64,000 nt of DNA from Plut-88900 sp965116945 (GTDB lineage Bacteria > Chloroflexota > Dehalococcoidia > Plut-88900), in NCBI GenBank assembly GCA_965116945.1, contig OZ220734.1:992001-1056000 (forward strand). Reading direction: 5' to 3'. Position 1 is the first letter of the stretch. Every line of letters starts with the position of its first letter. Below are positions 32,747-40,149 of the stretch, in pieces. Made by a program: the position numbers and the translations under genes. The notes under the pieces are model-generated. The model did no database searches and had not been told where the DNA came from. It worked only from the letters and a program-made list of their open reading frames with translations.

Positions 32747-33214
32747 TTAGTGGTGGTTCGGGGTTGAACTTCCGGCGGCGTCAAGGTCACGAAGAACTTC
32801 TTCGTAAGCCTGAATGCGGGAAGAGTCACCAGCTTTGCGGGCCATGTCCAATTTGCTTTGTATGACGGCTCTAAGTTCTGCGCGTTCCTGGGCTCGACCC
32901 TCAGCCCGGCCCTCTGCCCGACGTTCTTCCCGTACCCTTTGCAGCCATCTTTCGGTCAACACCATGATGACACTCCTTGCTTCTGCCGCAATCATGCTAA
33001 TTGTAGCAGAGCCTATTGCTAGGGAACCCGCGTGGCCCAAAACCGATGTCATAATTGCTAAAATAGAATTTCTTTGACTGACTCCCTCCAGGGACTCATT
33101 TGTCGCAGCCACTGACATTCCTGCGATGAACAGAAGGAAGAAGGCCGTGAAATAGAACTTCTTTGTTCGAGCGTCTACGGTCCATATGGACTCTCGATAA
33201 TCGGTGGTGGTCAA
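32747..33214 (-). CDS. Small membrane protein with charged coiled coil
   Basis: 155 aa. Two hydrophobic segments (FYFTAFFLLFIAGMSVAAT and a second about residues 52-75), then a highly charged helix with RAEGRAEGRAQERAELRAVI, a short-period repeat. No family recognised; the layout suggests a membrane-anchored coiled coil. It lies end to end with the anti-sigma gene. Confidence 0.6.
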   Translation of the reverse strand: MTTTDYRESIWTVDARTKKFYFTAFFLLFIAGMSVAATNESLEGVSQRNSILAIMTSVLGHAGSLAIGSATISMIAAEARSVIMVLTERWLQRVREERRAEGRAEGRAQERAELRAVIQSKLDMARKAGDSSRIQAYEEVLRDLDAAGSSTPNHH

Positions 33215-33478
33215 CTATTCATTTCCTACTACGGACTTGTAGTTCCCAGTGGATATGGTGTGGTCGGCTCGGGCTTCGTTGCACCTGACAGATTTTCCAG
33301 GAAGCTATCCATCCAACAGCTTCATTGACATGACAGCGTTGTATCTTCAGAGTGAAAGATTCTTGACATTCGATTCCAATTGTAAGTAGCAAATGCTAGC
33401 TATGCAATACTAACAGTAAGGTGTTAATAGATTCAATCATTCGTCAGTTTTGACAGATGGCAGTCTCTGCAAGAAGTA
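33215..33478. other. AT-rich spacer without a gene
   Basis: About 260 bp clearly richer in A and T than the rest, between the coiled-coil gene and the end of the virion-like packaging module. No reading frame, tRNA or repeat copy was seen. It may be a boundary of acquired DNA. Confidence 0.5.
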
Positions 33479-33508
33479 GGGTGTGGGGCGGCACACCACC
33501 CCACACCC
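33479..33508. terminator. Hairpin after the portal gene
   Basis: GGGTGTGGGG (33479-33488) pairs perfectly with CCCCACACCC (33499-33508); TGTCTTTT follows on the plus strand. It lies ten bases beyond the portal stop, so it is positioned to end the minus-strand module, although the T-run is on the other side. Confidence 0.5.
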
Positions 33509-33517
33509 TGTCTTTTC

Positions 33518-34846
33518 TCAACCAGCGGGCAAGGAAGGGCCCTCCTCCCCCACCAGCGCAAGCTCCCGGTCCGGGTCCTCGACGCCGAGGTTGGACATGG
33601 CGCGGCGCCGGCTGTGGATGCCGGAGCGAACGAGGGTCTCTTCGTCCTGGACCAGGCGGCTGCGGTCCTGGGGCAGGATCGGGCCCCAGAGGACCCTCGG
33701 GCGTACGGGGCCGAAGTCCAGGCCTTTGTACCGCTCCAACACCTGCAATATCATCCGCGCCCGACGCTCATACACCGAGGTCCGTATAAGCCTCTTCCTT
33801 CGAACCTTCTGCACCAGCGGGTTCAACTCGATGTCCAGGGCCACGCCGGAAAGGCCACGGGCGTTGTCTCCGAAGCTGGGCCTCGGGGATTCGGAGAGGT
33901 CATGGAGGGCCCGGTAGACCAGGTCGATGAACTCCGTGTGGAGCCGGACCCCGCCACCCTGCAGCAGGTCCAGCAGGTAGGCCCTGGAGCTCTCCGGCAC
34001 CTCCCACACGGCTCCCGGCTGCACGGTGATATCGCTGGCGTCCTCTATGTTCTCCAGCACCGCAATCGGGTTGCCCGAAAGTTCCAGGATCATGGATAGC
34101 TGAGAGAAGGCCCGGTTCAGTTCCCGCGCCGGCTCCATGATCGCCGGTACGTCCGATACCCCCCAGAACCGCTTCGGCTCCCGGATATTGGGGAAGACGA
34201 CGAAGGGAATGAAGCCGTAGGGATTGGCCCGACTCTGCTGCAGTACTTTATCTATCCAGATTTCGAATGTCTCAGCCGTCCAGACCTCGACGACGGTCGA
34301 TTCGGGGCGCTTCCCTCCCGAGCCCGAGGCCCGAGCCCCCGAACCGTAGAGGAGATCCGCCTCGTCGGCTGACAGCTTGTATCGGCTGGCAACCCTCCAT
34401 ACGCGGTTCACGTCGTCGCCGACCCACCATGCGAAGATCCCCTGCACGTCGGGCGCCGAGATGCGAACACGCTCCTCTTCAGTGTCCCACGTCACCTTAT
34501 AGGCCGCGTCTCCGAGGACTGCAGCATCGAGTTCCGTGTCGAAATCGAGCTGCTGAACATCGTTATCGGCGTACACGGCAGCCAGGGCCCGACTCGCCTT
34601 CTCGGCCTCGCCCTCGGCTTTTTCTGAGGAGTCATAAGGATCGACGGTGAGCCCTGTTTCTGCCATCAGGTAGGAGGTGATCTTGTCGATGAAGGAACGG
34701 GCGTAGTTGAAAGTCAGGCGTCGTTCCTTGCGCCGGGAGCGCCCGATCCACTGTCCGCCGGAGTAGAAGGCGAGGTTTTCGGAGTAGGAGCGGAGGCGGT
34801 CAGTGTCCATGCGTTCGAGCTGCTGGGGGATTGTCATGTTGTTCAT
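33518..34846 (-). CDS. Phage portal protein (SPP1 gp6-like)
   Basis: 442 aa. The opening NLAFYSGGQWIGRSRRKERR, LTFNYARSFIDKITSYLMAE and LDAAVLGDAAYKVTWDTEEE, then PRPSFGDNARGLSGVALDIE near the pore region, match SPP1-type portals. The portal forms the dodecameric ring through which DNA enters the capsid and to which the terminase docks. The gene is the last of the minus-strand packaging module; capsid and scaffold genes, which usually follow it, lie instead at 21.5-25.5 kb on the other strand. Confidence 0.85.
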   Translation of the reverse strand: MNNMTIPQQLERMDTDRLRSYSENLAFYSGGQWIGRSRRKERRLTFNYARSFIDKITSYLMAETGLTVDPYDSSEKAEGEAEKASRALAAVYADNDVQQLDFDTELDAAVLGDAAYKVTWDTEEERVRISAPDVQGIFAWWVGDDVNRVWRVASRYKLSADEADLLYGSGARASGSGGKRPESTVVEVWTAETFEIWIDKVLQQSRANPYGFIPFVVFPNIREPKRFWGVSDVPAIMEPARELNRAFSQLSMILELSGNPIAVLENIEDASDITVQPGAVWEVPESSRAYLLDLLQGGGVRLHTEFIDLVYRALHDLSESPRPSFGDNARGLSGVALDIELNPLVQKVRRKRLIRTSVYERRARMILQVLERYKGLDFGPVRPRVLWGPILPQDRSRLVQDEETLVRSGIHSRRRAMSNLGVEDPDRELALVGEEGPSLPAG

Positions 34847-34892
34847 GTTTTTCTCTCTTTCTGTGTTTTTGTGAGCAAATGGGGGCTTTTGA

Positions 34893-35420
34893 TTATCGTT
34901 TCACCGTCACACCAGCCCTCTTACGCCTGAGGCGCATCTTCGACCCATCAAGGGAGAGGGGGTAGGACCCCCGACCCGTCCCGCTCGCACTTCGACTATG
35001 CTCAGCATGAGCGGCCCCGCCCCGCGGGATGGATTCCGGCTCGGAGGCCGGAATGACGGAGGGGGAGGGGATGGATTCGGGCTGGGATTCTTTGAGGATG
35101 CGATGTACGGTGCGGCGGTTGAGCCCGAACCTGGCAGCCAGGGCCTTTTTCTTTGGTCGCTCCTTGCGCCATGCCTCCAGGATTTCCCGGTCTCGCCGCT
35201 TGCGGGCTTTCCGGTCCAACCAGCCGGCATCGTCGTACTGGCACTTGGGCAGAGGGCATGAAAGGCATTTGGGGGCGAGGTCGCAGCCATCGTCGCGGTA
35301 TTGGACGTATTCGGGTCTTCGGTCTCCAGCAGGAACCCAAGGATCGGGTCCAGGGTCTTCTATCTCGGGGTCGTAGTAGGCGGGGTGTGTGTAGTCCGGC
35401 AATGCGATTTTTGTCTCCAT
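34893..35420 (-). CDS. Phage-module zinc/HTH protein with repeat-derived C-terminus
   Basis: 175 aa. A Cys4 cluster CDLAPKCLSCPLPKCQYD (about residues 46-63), a basic helix DRKARKRRDREILEAWRKER and a helix-turn-helix KKKALAARFGLNRRTVHRIL (residues about 90-110). After residue 112 the sequence is repeat DNA read in frame: the R2 and CGGAATGACGG elements at 34905-35085 encode PSVIPASEPESIPRGGAAHA and a basic tail. The natural protein probably ended soon after the HTH. It may be a DNA-binding regulator or terminase accessory factor; position between terL and portal supports a module role. Confidence 0.55.
   Translation of the reverse strand: METKIALPDYTHPAYYDPEIEDPGPDPWVPAGDRRPEYVQYRDDGCDLAPKCLSCPLPKCQYDDAGWLDRKARKRRDREILEAWRKERPKKKALAARFGLNRRTVHRILKESQPESIPSPSVIPASEPESIPRGGAAHAEHSRSASGTGRGSYPLSLDGSKMRLRRKRAGVTVKR
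34905..35085. repeat. Cluster of R1/R2 repeat fragments overlapping a gene 3' end
   Basis: A degenerate R1 (ACCAGCCCTCTTACGCCTGA...CATCAAGGGAGAGGGGG), an R2 copy (CACTTCGACTATGCTCAGCA...GAGCGGCCCC) and the tail GGATGGATTCCGGCTCGGAG with CCGGAATGACGG. It overlaps the last third of the zinc/HTH gene. Confidence 0.75.
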
Positions 35421-35454
35421 TCAGGTTGATGTGCTCGGCTGTTTGATTGATATG

Positions 35455-35606
35455 TCTTTCCCAAGGGGGGAGAGGAGGGAATGGGACACCCCTGCCCTCC
35501 ACCCCTGGATTCCCGACTTCTCGGGAATGACGGATGGGGAGGGGACAGGACGCCCCGCCCCCCGCTCGACCCTTCGACTCTGCTCAGGGTGAGCGGCCCC
35601 GCATGT
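35455..35606. repeat. R2 repeat cluster between phage-module genes
   Basis: GATTCCCGACTTCTCGGGAATGACGG hairpin-like unit and an R2 copy ACCCTTCGACTCTGCTCAGG with GTGAGCGGCCCC. It fills the gap between the terminase and zinc/HTH genes, so repeats have invaded the module twice. Confidence 0.7.
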
Positions 35607-37001
35607 CTAGTCATAGCCTTGCCTCAGGCGGCCGGTGGCTCGGCGGGGGATGTAGTGGGAGGCGTGGACGAGGAGGGCGAGGGAGGTGAGGAAGTCGTCG
35701 TGGCCTTCTGAGGGGTCTACGAAGAAGTTGATGGTCTGGTTGGGTCTGACTACGCTCCTTGCTTTGGAGACCTGGGACCAGAACTCGGTGGATTCGGGGG
35801 AGCCGTCGGGCTTGTAGGTGTGGAGCCTGCCGGAGTTGATGGCGGCGAGGAGGTCGAAGCCGAGGTCCGATTTGCTGCGGGCGGTGAATGTGAAGGGTTT
35901 GACGATGGAGGTTCCCAGACTCTTGCGCAAAAAGGCCGCTACGCCTGCGCCGATGCCGGTGGCGTCGACGACGACTCTGCGGCAGCCCCAAATGTCTTTG
36001 AGGATGTGGACAAGACGCGAAAAAGTCTCGGTGTGGGGATTACCCGACCACCAGAAGTGTTCGACCACACTGATGGTAGGGAGTTTAGAACCGAGGCCGT
36101 CGTCGAGGTATCGGAGTTCACCGATTGTGACGACGGTGGAGTCGCGAAAAGGCTCAGTGGCCAGAAGCCTGTCATGGGCAGGCTTAGACGATTCACCGGC
36201 AAGGTCAATGCCGGCTACGTAGACGCGCCCTGATTTGGGGGTGCGTAAGCGGGAATGGCGGCCCTGGAGGAGGGCCTGCCGGGTAGAGTCCAGGAACCTT
36301 CCATCGTCGGAAACGGGGGTAAGGCAATACTGGGAGAGGAACAATGGATGATCGCTGCCGAGGCGCTGCTGTTCGGCCTCGACGAAGCGCTGGTAGTGAG
36401 GGTTGTATTGGGCGACGGCCTGCCAGTCGAACTCGAAGTGGCGTTGTATCCCGTCGGAGCGTTGAAGCTCCAAGTTAGACTGCTTGATCTGCTCCAGGAG
36501 GGAGCTATCGTGCCAGGCGGTGCCGTAGTGGACGGTGGTGACGTTGGTAGAAGCGCCCATAGGCATGAAGTCTCGGTTGTATTTGTCGGGTGAGACGTCC
36601 TGGGACTCGTCGACTTCGAGGAGGAGGCTGGCGGTGGTGCCGACGACGTTGCTGGAGGGGTGGGCGCTGAGGAAGAGCTGGCGGGCGCGGCCGACGCGCA
36701 GGCAACGGCCATTTTCGATGAGGTAGCAGTGGGAGAGACCGGCGCGGTCGAAGATCTGCCGGAGGCGGCGGATGCTGATATGGGCCTGGGGGAGGAAGGT
36801 AGGGGCGGCTTTAACGGCGGCGCCGCCGGTGGGGGCGTAGGCGGAGAGGACGGCGGTCTCGACATGAGCGGACAACTCGTTCTTGCCGCCCTGACGGGCG
36901 ATCATGACGGAGAAGGAGAGGCCCTTACTATCGCGGACACTTTCGATGATGGCGCGCCCGATCTCGATCTGGTAAGGCCAGAGGTAGTTGAGGTCTACCA
37001 A
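35607..37001 (-). CDS. terL: Terminase large subunit
   Basis: 464 aa, two-domain packaging motor. ATPase: Walker A-like VMIARQGGKNELS, Walker B LLLEVDESQDV. Nuclease (RNase H fold): first Asp in VYVAGIDLAGES, second in RRVVVDATGIGAG, third in SEGHDDFLTSL. All catalytic positions look intact, so the motor could be active. The start is a TTG at 37001 that overlaps the stop of the holin-like gene by seven bases. Confidence 0.88.
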   Translation of the reverse strand: MVDLNYLWPYQIEIGRAIIESVRDSKGLSFSVMIARQGGKNELSAHVETAVLSAYAPTGGAAVKAAPTFLPQAHISIRRLRQIFDRAGLSHCYLIENGRCLRVGRARQLFLSAHPSSNVVGTTASLLLEVDESQDVSPDKYNRDFMPMGASTNVTTVHYGTAWHDSSLLEQIKQSNLELQRSDGIQRHFEFDWQAVAQYNPHYQRFVEAEQQRLGSDHPLFLSQYCLTPVSDDGRFLDSTRQALLQGRHSRLRTPKSGRVYVAGIDLAGESSKPAHDRLLATEPFRDSTVVTIGELRYLDDGLGSKLPTISVVEHFWWSGNPHTETFSRLVHILKDIWGCRRVVVDATGIGAGVAAFLRKSLGTSIVKPFTFTARSKSDLGFDLLAAINSGRLHTYKPDGSPESTEFWSQVSKARSVVRPNQTINFFVDPSEGHDDFLTSLALLVHASHYIPRRATGRLRQGYD

Positions 37002-37219
37002 GGGGTGACTCCGGTGATGCCGAAGACAAACTGGATGATGGCGGCGATCATGACGAAGAAGAAGAGGGAGTTGATGCGGCCCTTGATCTCGGCGACCTGC
37101 TGCTGCAGCTCTGCGAGTCGCATCTCGAGGACGGCGTCGAAGGTAGACTCGGGCTGGATGGCCGGAGGTAGAGGGGTCTGGGGTTTGCGGTTGAAGATGT
37201 TCATGGGGTTCTTAAGCAT
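36995..37219 (-). CDS. Small one-helix membrane protein (holin/XhlA-like position)
   Basis: 74 aa. A coiled-coil stretch LEMRLAELQQQVAEIKGRIN is followed by one C-terminal membrane segment SLFFFVMIAAIIQFVFGITG. Such proteins are common in phage lysis cassettes (XhlA-like) but no endolysin lies nearby. The ATG at 37219 follows GGAAAG and overlaps the upstream stop; 37204 is another start. The protein at 38367 has the same coiled coil plus one-helix layout. Confidence 0.5.
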   Translation of the reverse strand: MLKNPMNIFNRKPQTPLPPAIQPESTFDAVLEMRLAELQQQVAEIKGRINSLFFFVMIAAIIQFVFGITGVTPW

Positions 37220-37610
37220 CGGTCTTTCCAGGGATTACGTTCATACCGAGCTCCAGGGCGACGTCCTTGAAGAGGGTGGCAACACCTTCAGCGGCATCTT
37301 CGGGGGAGTTCCCAGAGGCACGGTTCTTGGCGGAGTAGGCGCGGATGATGAGTTCAATGGCCTTGAATACGAGGTAGTCCTTGTCGGACTTATTGATCAG
37401 GAGTCCTCTGAGGCGGTAACGCAGGAGTTCAAGTTCCTGTTCCAGGTCTTTGACCATGCCGGCATCTTTGAGCACTTTCCGCTGTTCGCGAGGCATGGTA
37501 GAGCCATAGTAGGAGACCTCCGGGGCGCCAGGCTCCTGGGCCTGGTCGCCCCGGGGCTCCTCAGACGCGGGCGACGGGTCGGGTTGAGGGTTGCGCGGGC
37601 GTTTGGTCAT
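37212..37610 (-). CDS. Small terminase subunit-like protein, first gene of packaging module
   Basis: 132 aa from ATG 37610 (AAAGGA upstream). A disordered Pro/Glu N-terminus, then a helical core (EQRKVLKDAGMVKDLEQELE, LLRYRLRGLLINKSDKDYLV, AIELIIRAYSAKN) and a hydrophobic end. Small size, helical core and place directly upstream of terL fit a small terminase, but no HTH is evident. It lies about 85 nt after the shared promoter element. Confidence 0.45.
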   Translation of the reverse strand: MTKRPRNPQPDPSPASEEPRGDQAQEPGAPEVSYYGSTMPREQRKVLKDAGMVKDLEQELELLRYRLRGLLINKSDKDYLVFKAIELIIRAYSAKNRASGNSPEDAAEGVATLFKDVALELGMNVIPGKTDA

Positions 37611-37695
37611 TCGGCAGTCCTTTCGGCCAATTCGGCAATTCAGATGTATTCGGCGATGCAACGGGTCCGACGGGTCGGGGCCCGAGTCGAGGTAG

Positions 37696-37744
37696 AATAT
37701 AGAACGTGTGTACTAAGGTGTCAAGGGGCAAATGTCACACTTTT
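37696..37744 (-). promoter_or_regulatory. Promoter element P-vir, copy 2 (packaging module)
   Basis: On the minus strand the 28-bp element at 37717-37744 matches 21431-21458 at 27 positions. TTGACA is the -35 (37719-37724), followed by a 17-nt spacer and TATATT (37696-37701). Both copies point into virion-type genes. Confidence 0.78.
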
Positions 37745-37760
37745 GGGGGGTGTGGGAAAA

Positions 37761-37890
37761 GAACCCTCACCCCCTTGATCCCCCTCTCCCTTAGGGCCTA
37801 TAAGGGAGAGGGGGAGAAATAAACAGAGGCATGCACCTGCGCCTTGGCGCAGGTGCATGCCTCTAGTTTGGTACTGGGGGAGGGGACTGG
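37761..37890. repeat. Composite palindromic repeat, copy B
   Basis: 5' arm CCCTCACCCCCTTGATCCCC with CTCCCTTAGGGCCTATAAGG, palindrome 37825-37864 with a perfect 19-bp stem AGAGGCATGCACCTGCGCC and TT loop, then TAGTTTGGTACTGGGGGAGG. The stem sequence differs from those of copies A, C and D after the first few bases. Confidence 0.88.
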
Positions 37891-37940
37891 AACAGCCCCG
37901 TGCTAAGATTTAGATAACACCTTCCTATAGGAGAGTACTC

Positions 37941-38321
37941 ATGGACCGCAACGAGAAACTCCAGGGCCTGACCCGCGAGCAGTTCTACGTGACCCAGGAA
38001 AAGGGCACAGAGCGACCTTTCAGCGGTGAGCACTGGAACAACAAGGAGTCGGGGGTGTACCGGTGCATAGTCTGCGATGCAGAGCTGTTTGACTCGGATA
38101 CCAAGTTTGAGTCCGGCACCGGCTGGCCGAGCTTTTACGACGCAATGGACAAATCAAAGCTGTCGACGGAGACGGATTACAGCCACGGGATGGTGCGGAC
38201 GGAGGTGATGTGCGGCGCCTGCGAGGCGCACCTTGGTCACTTGTTCCCGGACGGGCCTCGGCCCACGGGTCTGCGGTATTGTTTGAACTCGGCGTCGTTG
38301 AAGTTTGAGAAGAAGGACTAG
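37941..38321 (+). CDS. msrB: Peptide-methionine (R)-S-oxide reductase
   Basis: 126 aa. MsrB reduces methionine-R-sulfoxide in proteins. Two CxxC zinc knuckles (YRCIVCDAELF; VMCGACEAHLGH), substrate block GTGWPSFYDA and the catalytic Cys in GLRYCLNSASLKF are all present. The catalytic position is Cys, not Sec. The gene has TATAGGAG-GTACTC before its ATG and stands alone. Confidence 0.96.
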   Translation: MDRNEKLQGLTREQFYVTQEKGTERPFSGEHWNNKESGVYRCIVCDAELFDSDTKFESGTGWPSFYDAMDKSKLSTETDYSHGMVRTEVMCGACEAHLGHLFPDGPRPTGLRYCLNSASLKFEKKD

Positions 38322-38324
38322 TAC

Positions 38325-38352
38325 TTGCAATGGGACACCTGTGTACTATAAT
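38325..38352 (+). promoter_or_regulatory. Putative promoter for the 92-aa protein
   Basis: TTGCAA at 38325-38330, 16-nt spacer, TATAAT at 38347-38352. Transcription would begin about seven bases before the ATG at 38367. Confidence 0.5.
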
Positions 38353-38366
38353 GCCAACATGGGTGT

Positions 38367-38645
38367 ATGGCTATGACCACCGTGGAAGAAAGACTAAGTA
38401 GGCTGGAGGGGGTGTATGATCACCTCGCGTCCAAGGCCGACGTGGCCAGGGTTGAGACGCAGATTGCCAACCTGCGGACGGAGTTGAAGGATGATATTGT
38501 CGGGCTGCGGACGGAGTTGAAGGGGGACATCGCTGGGCTACGGGCGGAGATGCATCGGGGCAATGCCAGTCTCATCAGGTGGGTAGTCGGTTTTATGGTG
38601 GTGGGGCTGGGGACTATGACGGCGATAGTCGGGGTCCTGGGCTGA
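38367..38645 (+). CDS. Coiled-coil, single-helix membrane protein
   Basis: 92 aa. Heptad-type helix with internal 14-residue repeats (LRTELKDDIVGLRTELKGDI), then one C-terminal membrane segment WVVGFMVVGLGTMTAIVGVL. Resembles small XhlA/DUF1640-type proteins. It has no phage neighbour. An in-frame ATG at 38373 (MTTVEERLSR) is an alternative start. Confidence 0.6.
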   Translation: MAMTTVEERLSRLEGVYDHLASKADVARVETQIANLRTELKDDIVGLRTELKGDIAGLRAEMHRGNASLIRWVVGFMVVGLGTMTAIVGVLG

Positions 38646-38721
38646 CACTTCTCTCGTCTGTCTCCTTATGGTTGGCTAAACCCATGATTAGCCATGCTCC
38701 TTACGTGCTATACTACGACGC

Positions 38722-38880
38722 ATGACTACTATTGAGACCAGCCCCGCCAGCATATTCGCCGATGCCCGTCGGATGCACGATGCCGCGCTGGAGCGCATGG
38801 CGTCGGGTGACATGCGAGATGCGGAGGAAAAGGCCTGGTGGGCTACCGTGTGGGCCGCCGAGGCGCTCGTATACGCATAG
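38722..38880 (+). pseudogene. Truncated HEPN-family gene copy
   Basis: 52 codons, MTTIETSPASIFADARRMHD then DMRDAEEKAWWATVWAAEAL. This equals the first 50 residues of the HEPN proteins at 47843 and 56206 (MTTTE...FADARRMH...DIRDAADKAWCAA...A), and then stops before the R-x4-H ribonuclease motif. Degenerate R2 sequence follows the stop. TATACT at 38709 is seven bases from the ATG. Probably a decayed copy, although a short product is possible. Confidence 0.7.
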
Positions 38881-38972
38881 CAACTCCCTTCGCTCATACT
38901 TCGACAGGCCCAGAACTAGTTGCCCTGCCCCACCCTTGACAAGTCCAGGGCCCTGGTAGAACCATAAGTCCC

Positions 38973-39314
38973 ATGGACTGCATCTTCTGCAAAATTGTCG
39001 GGGGGGAGATTCCGGCGGAGGTGCTTCACCGGGACGAGCAGGTAATCGTTATCCGGGACATCAACCCCCAGGCCCCGACCCACCTCCTCGTCCTCCCCAC
39101 CCTACACCTGGCCTCGGTACGGGACATTAGTGACGATAAAGCCTCCCTTGCCGGCCACATGACCGTCATAGCAAACGAGATGGCCTGCAAGGAAGGTGTG
39201 TTCGATAAGGGATACCGTCTAGCAATCAACTGCGGGGATGAGGGGGGCCAGACCGTCGGCCATCTCCACATGCACGTTCTCGGAGGACGGCAGCTCTCGG
39301 GTCAGTTGGGTTAG
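38973..39314 (+). CDS. HIT family nucleotide-binding protein (HINT-like)
   Basis: 113 aa. MDCIFCKIVGGEIPAEVLHR and the histidine triad VGHLHMHVLGG identify a HINT-type hydrolase acting on AMP-linked or dinucleotide substrates. FCKI provides one Cys of the usual zinc pair. Six bases separate its stop from the GTG of the YqeK-like gene. Confidence 0.95.
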   Translation: MDCIFCKIVGGEIPAEVLHRDEQVIVIRDINPQAPTHLLVLPTLHLASVRDISDDKASLAGHMTVIANEMACKEGVFDKGYRLAINCGDEGGQTVGHLHMHVLGGRQLSGQLG

Positions 39315-39320
39315 TCCGAG

Positions 39321-39893
39321 GTGACCGACCCAGGTATCCTGCTCGAACAAATCAGGCGGGACGTAGCCCAGCTATCCACAAGCCTCTACGAACACATCCT
39401 GCGCGTCGAGAAGATAGCCGCCGATCTGGCTGAGATCCACCGTCTCGACACCCACAAAGTCCGCACCGCCGCCCTGCTTCATGATCTGGCCCGGGCCAAG
39501 CGCCCCGAGGAGCTGCTGACAATGGCCGAGGGGTTCGGCATTGAAATCGGGCCATTGGAGTCTCGGATGCCGATATTCCTGCACGGGCCCATCGCGGCGT
39601 GTCTGGCTGGGGAACGGTACGGGATCGAGGACCCGGAGATATTAGAGGCGGTGAGGTTACACACCACGGGGGCGAAGGGGATGGGCCCCGTGGCCCGGGT
39701 GGTATTCCTGGCGGACAAGCTGGACCCAACGAAGGACCGTCGGTACCCGTTCAACTCTCGGGTGAGGGAGCTCGCGGAAACTGATCTGGATGCTGCACTG
39801 CTGGCCTTCCTGGACGGGGATATATCGGGGCACGTGGGGAGGGGAGGGGTGGTGCACCCGGGGTCGGTGGAGCTTAGGAATGAGTTGTTGTAG
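39321..39893 (+). CDS. yqeK: YqeK-like HD-domain hydrolase
   Basis: 190 aa, GTG start. HD-domain metal ligands: YEHILRVEK (His), AALLHDLARA (His-Asp), IFLHGPIAA (His), VRLHTTGAKGM (His) and VFLADKLDP (Asp). The layout equals YqeK, reported to split Ap4A symmetrically. Coupling to a HIT gene suggests shared dinucleotide metabolism. A diverged copy of its last 35 codons lies at 42678-42786. Confidence 0.88.
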   Translation: MTDPGILLEQIRRDVAQLSTSLYEHILRVEKIAADLAEIHRLDTHKVRTAALLHDLARAKRPEELLTMAEGFGIEIGPLESRMPIFLHGPIAACLAGERYGIEDPEILEAVRLHTTGAKGMGPVARVVFLADKLDPTKDRRYPFNSRVRELAETDLDAALLAFLDGDISGHVGRGGVVHPGSVELRNELL

Positions 39894-39916
39894 CTCGTCT
39901 CCCGATGCTGGGGAGA

Positions 39917-40050
39917 GGAACCCTCACCCCCTTGATCCCCCTCTCCCTTAGGGCCTTTAAGGGAGAGGGGGAGATAAGAACAGAGGCAGGCCCGCTGTGC
40001 TTTGGCACAGCGGGCCTGCCTCTAGTTCAGTACTGGGGGGAGGGGGACAG
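39917..40050. repeat. Composite palindromic repeat, copy C
   Basis: 5' arm as in copy B, then palindrome 39982-40023: 19-bp stem AGAGGCAGGCCCGCTGTGC with loop TTTG, then TAGTTCAGTACTGGGGGGAG. Directly follows the yqeK stop. Confidence 0.9.
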
Positions 40051-40149
40051 GGCACTCCACCAGTGAGATGGATTCCCGGGTGGGGGTGAGGGAGATTGGG
40101 GAGTCAGGGGCAGGTTGACGGGTGTGGGGGGTGGGGGTAGGGTGGGCGG

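Noticed and set aside
33215..33478. Possible small RNA or attachment site in the AT-rich spacer
   Set aside because: No matching direct repeat, tRNA end or clear structure was found by eye.
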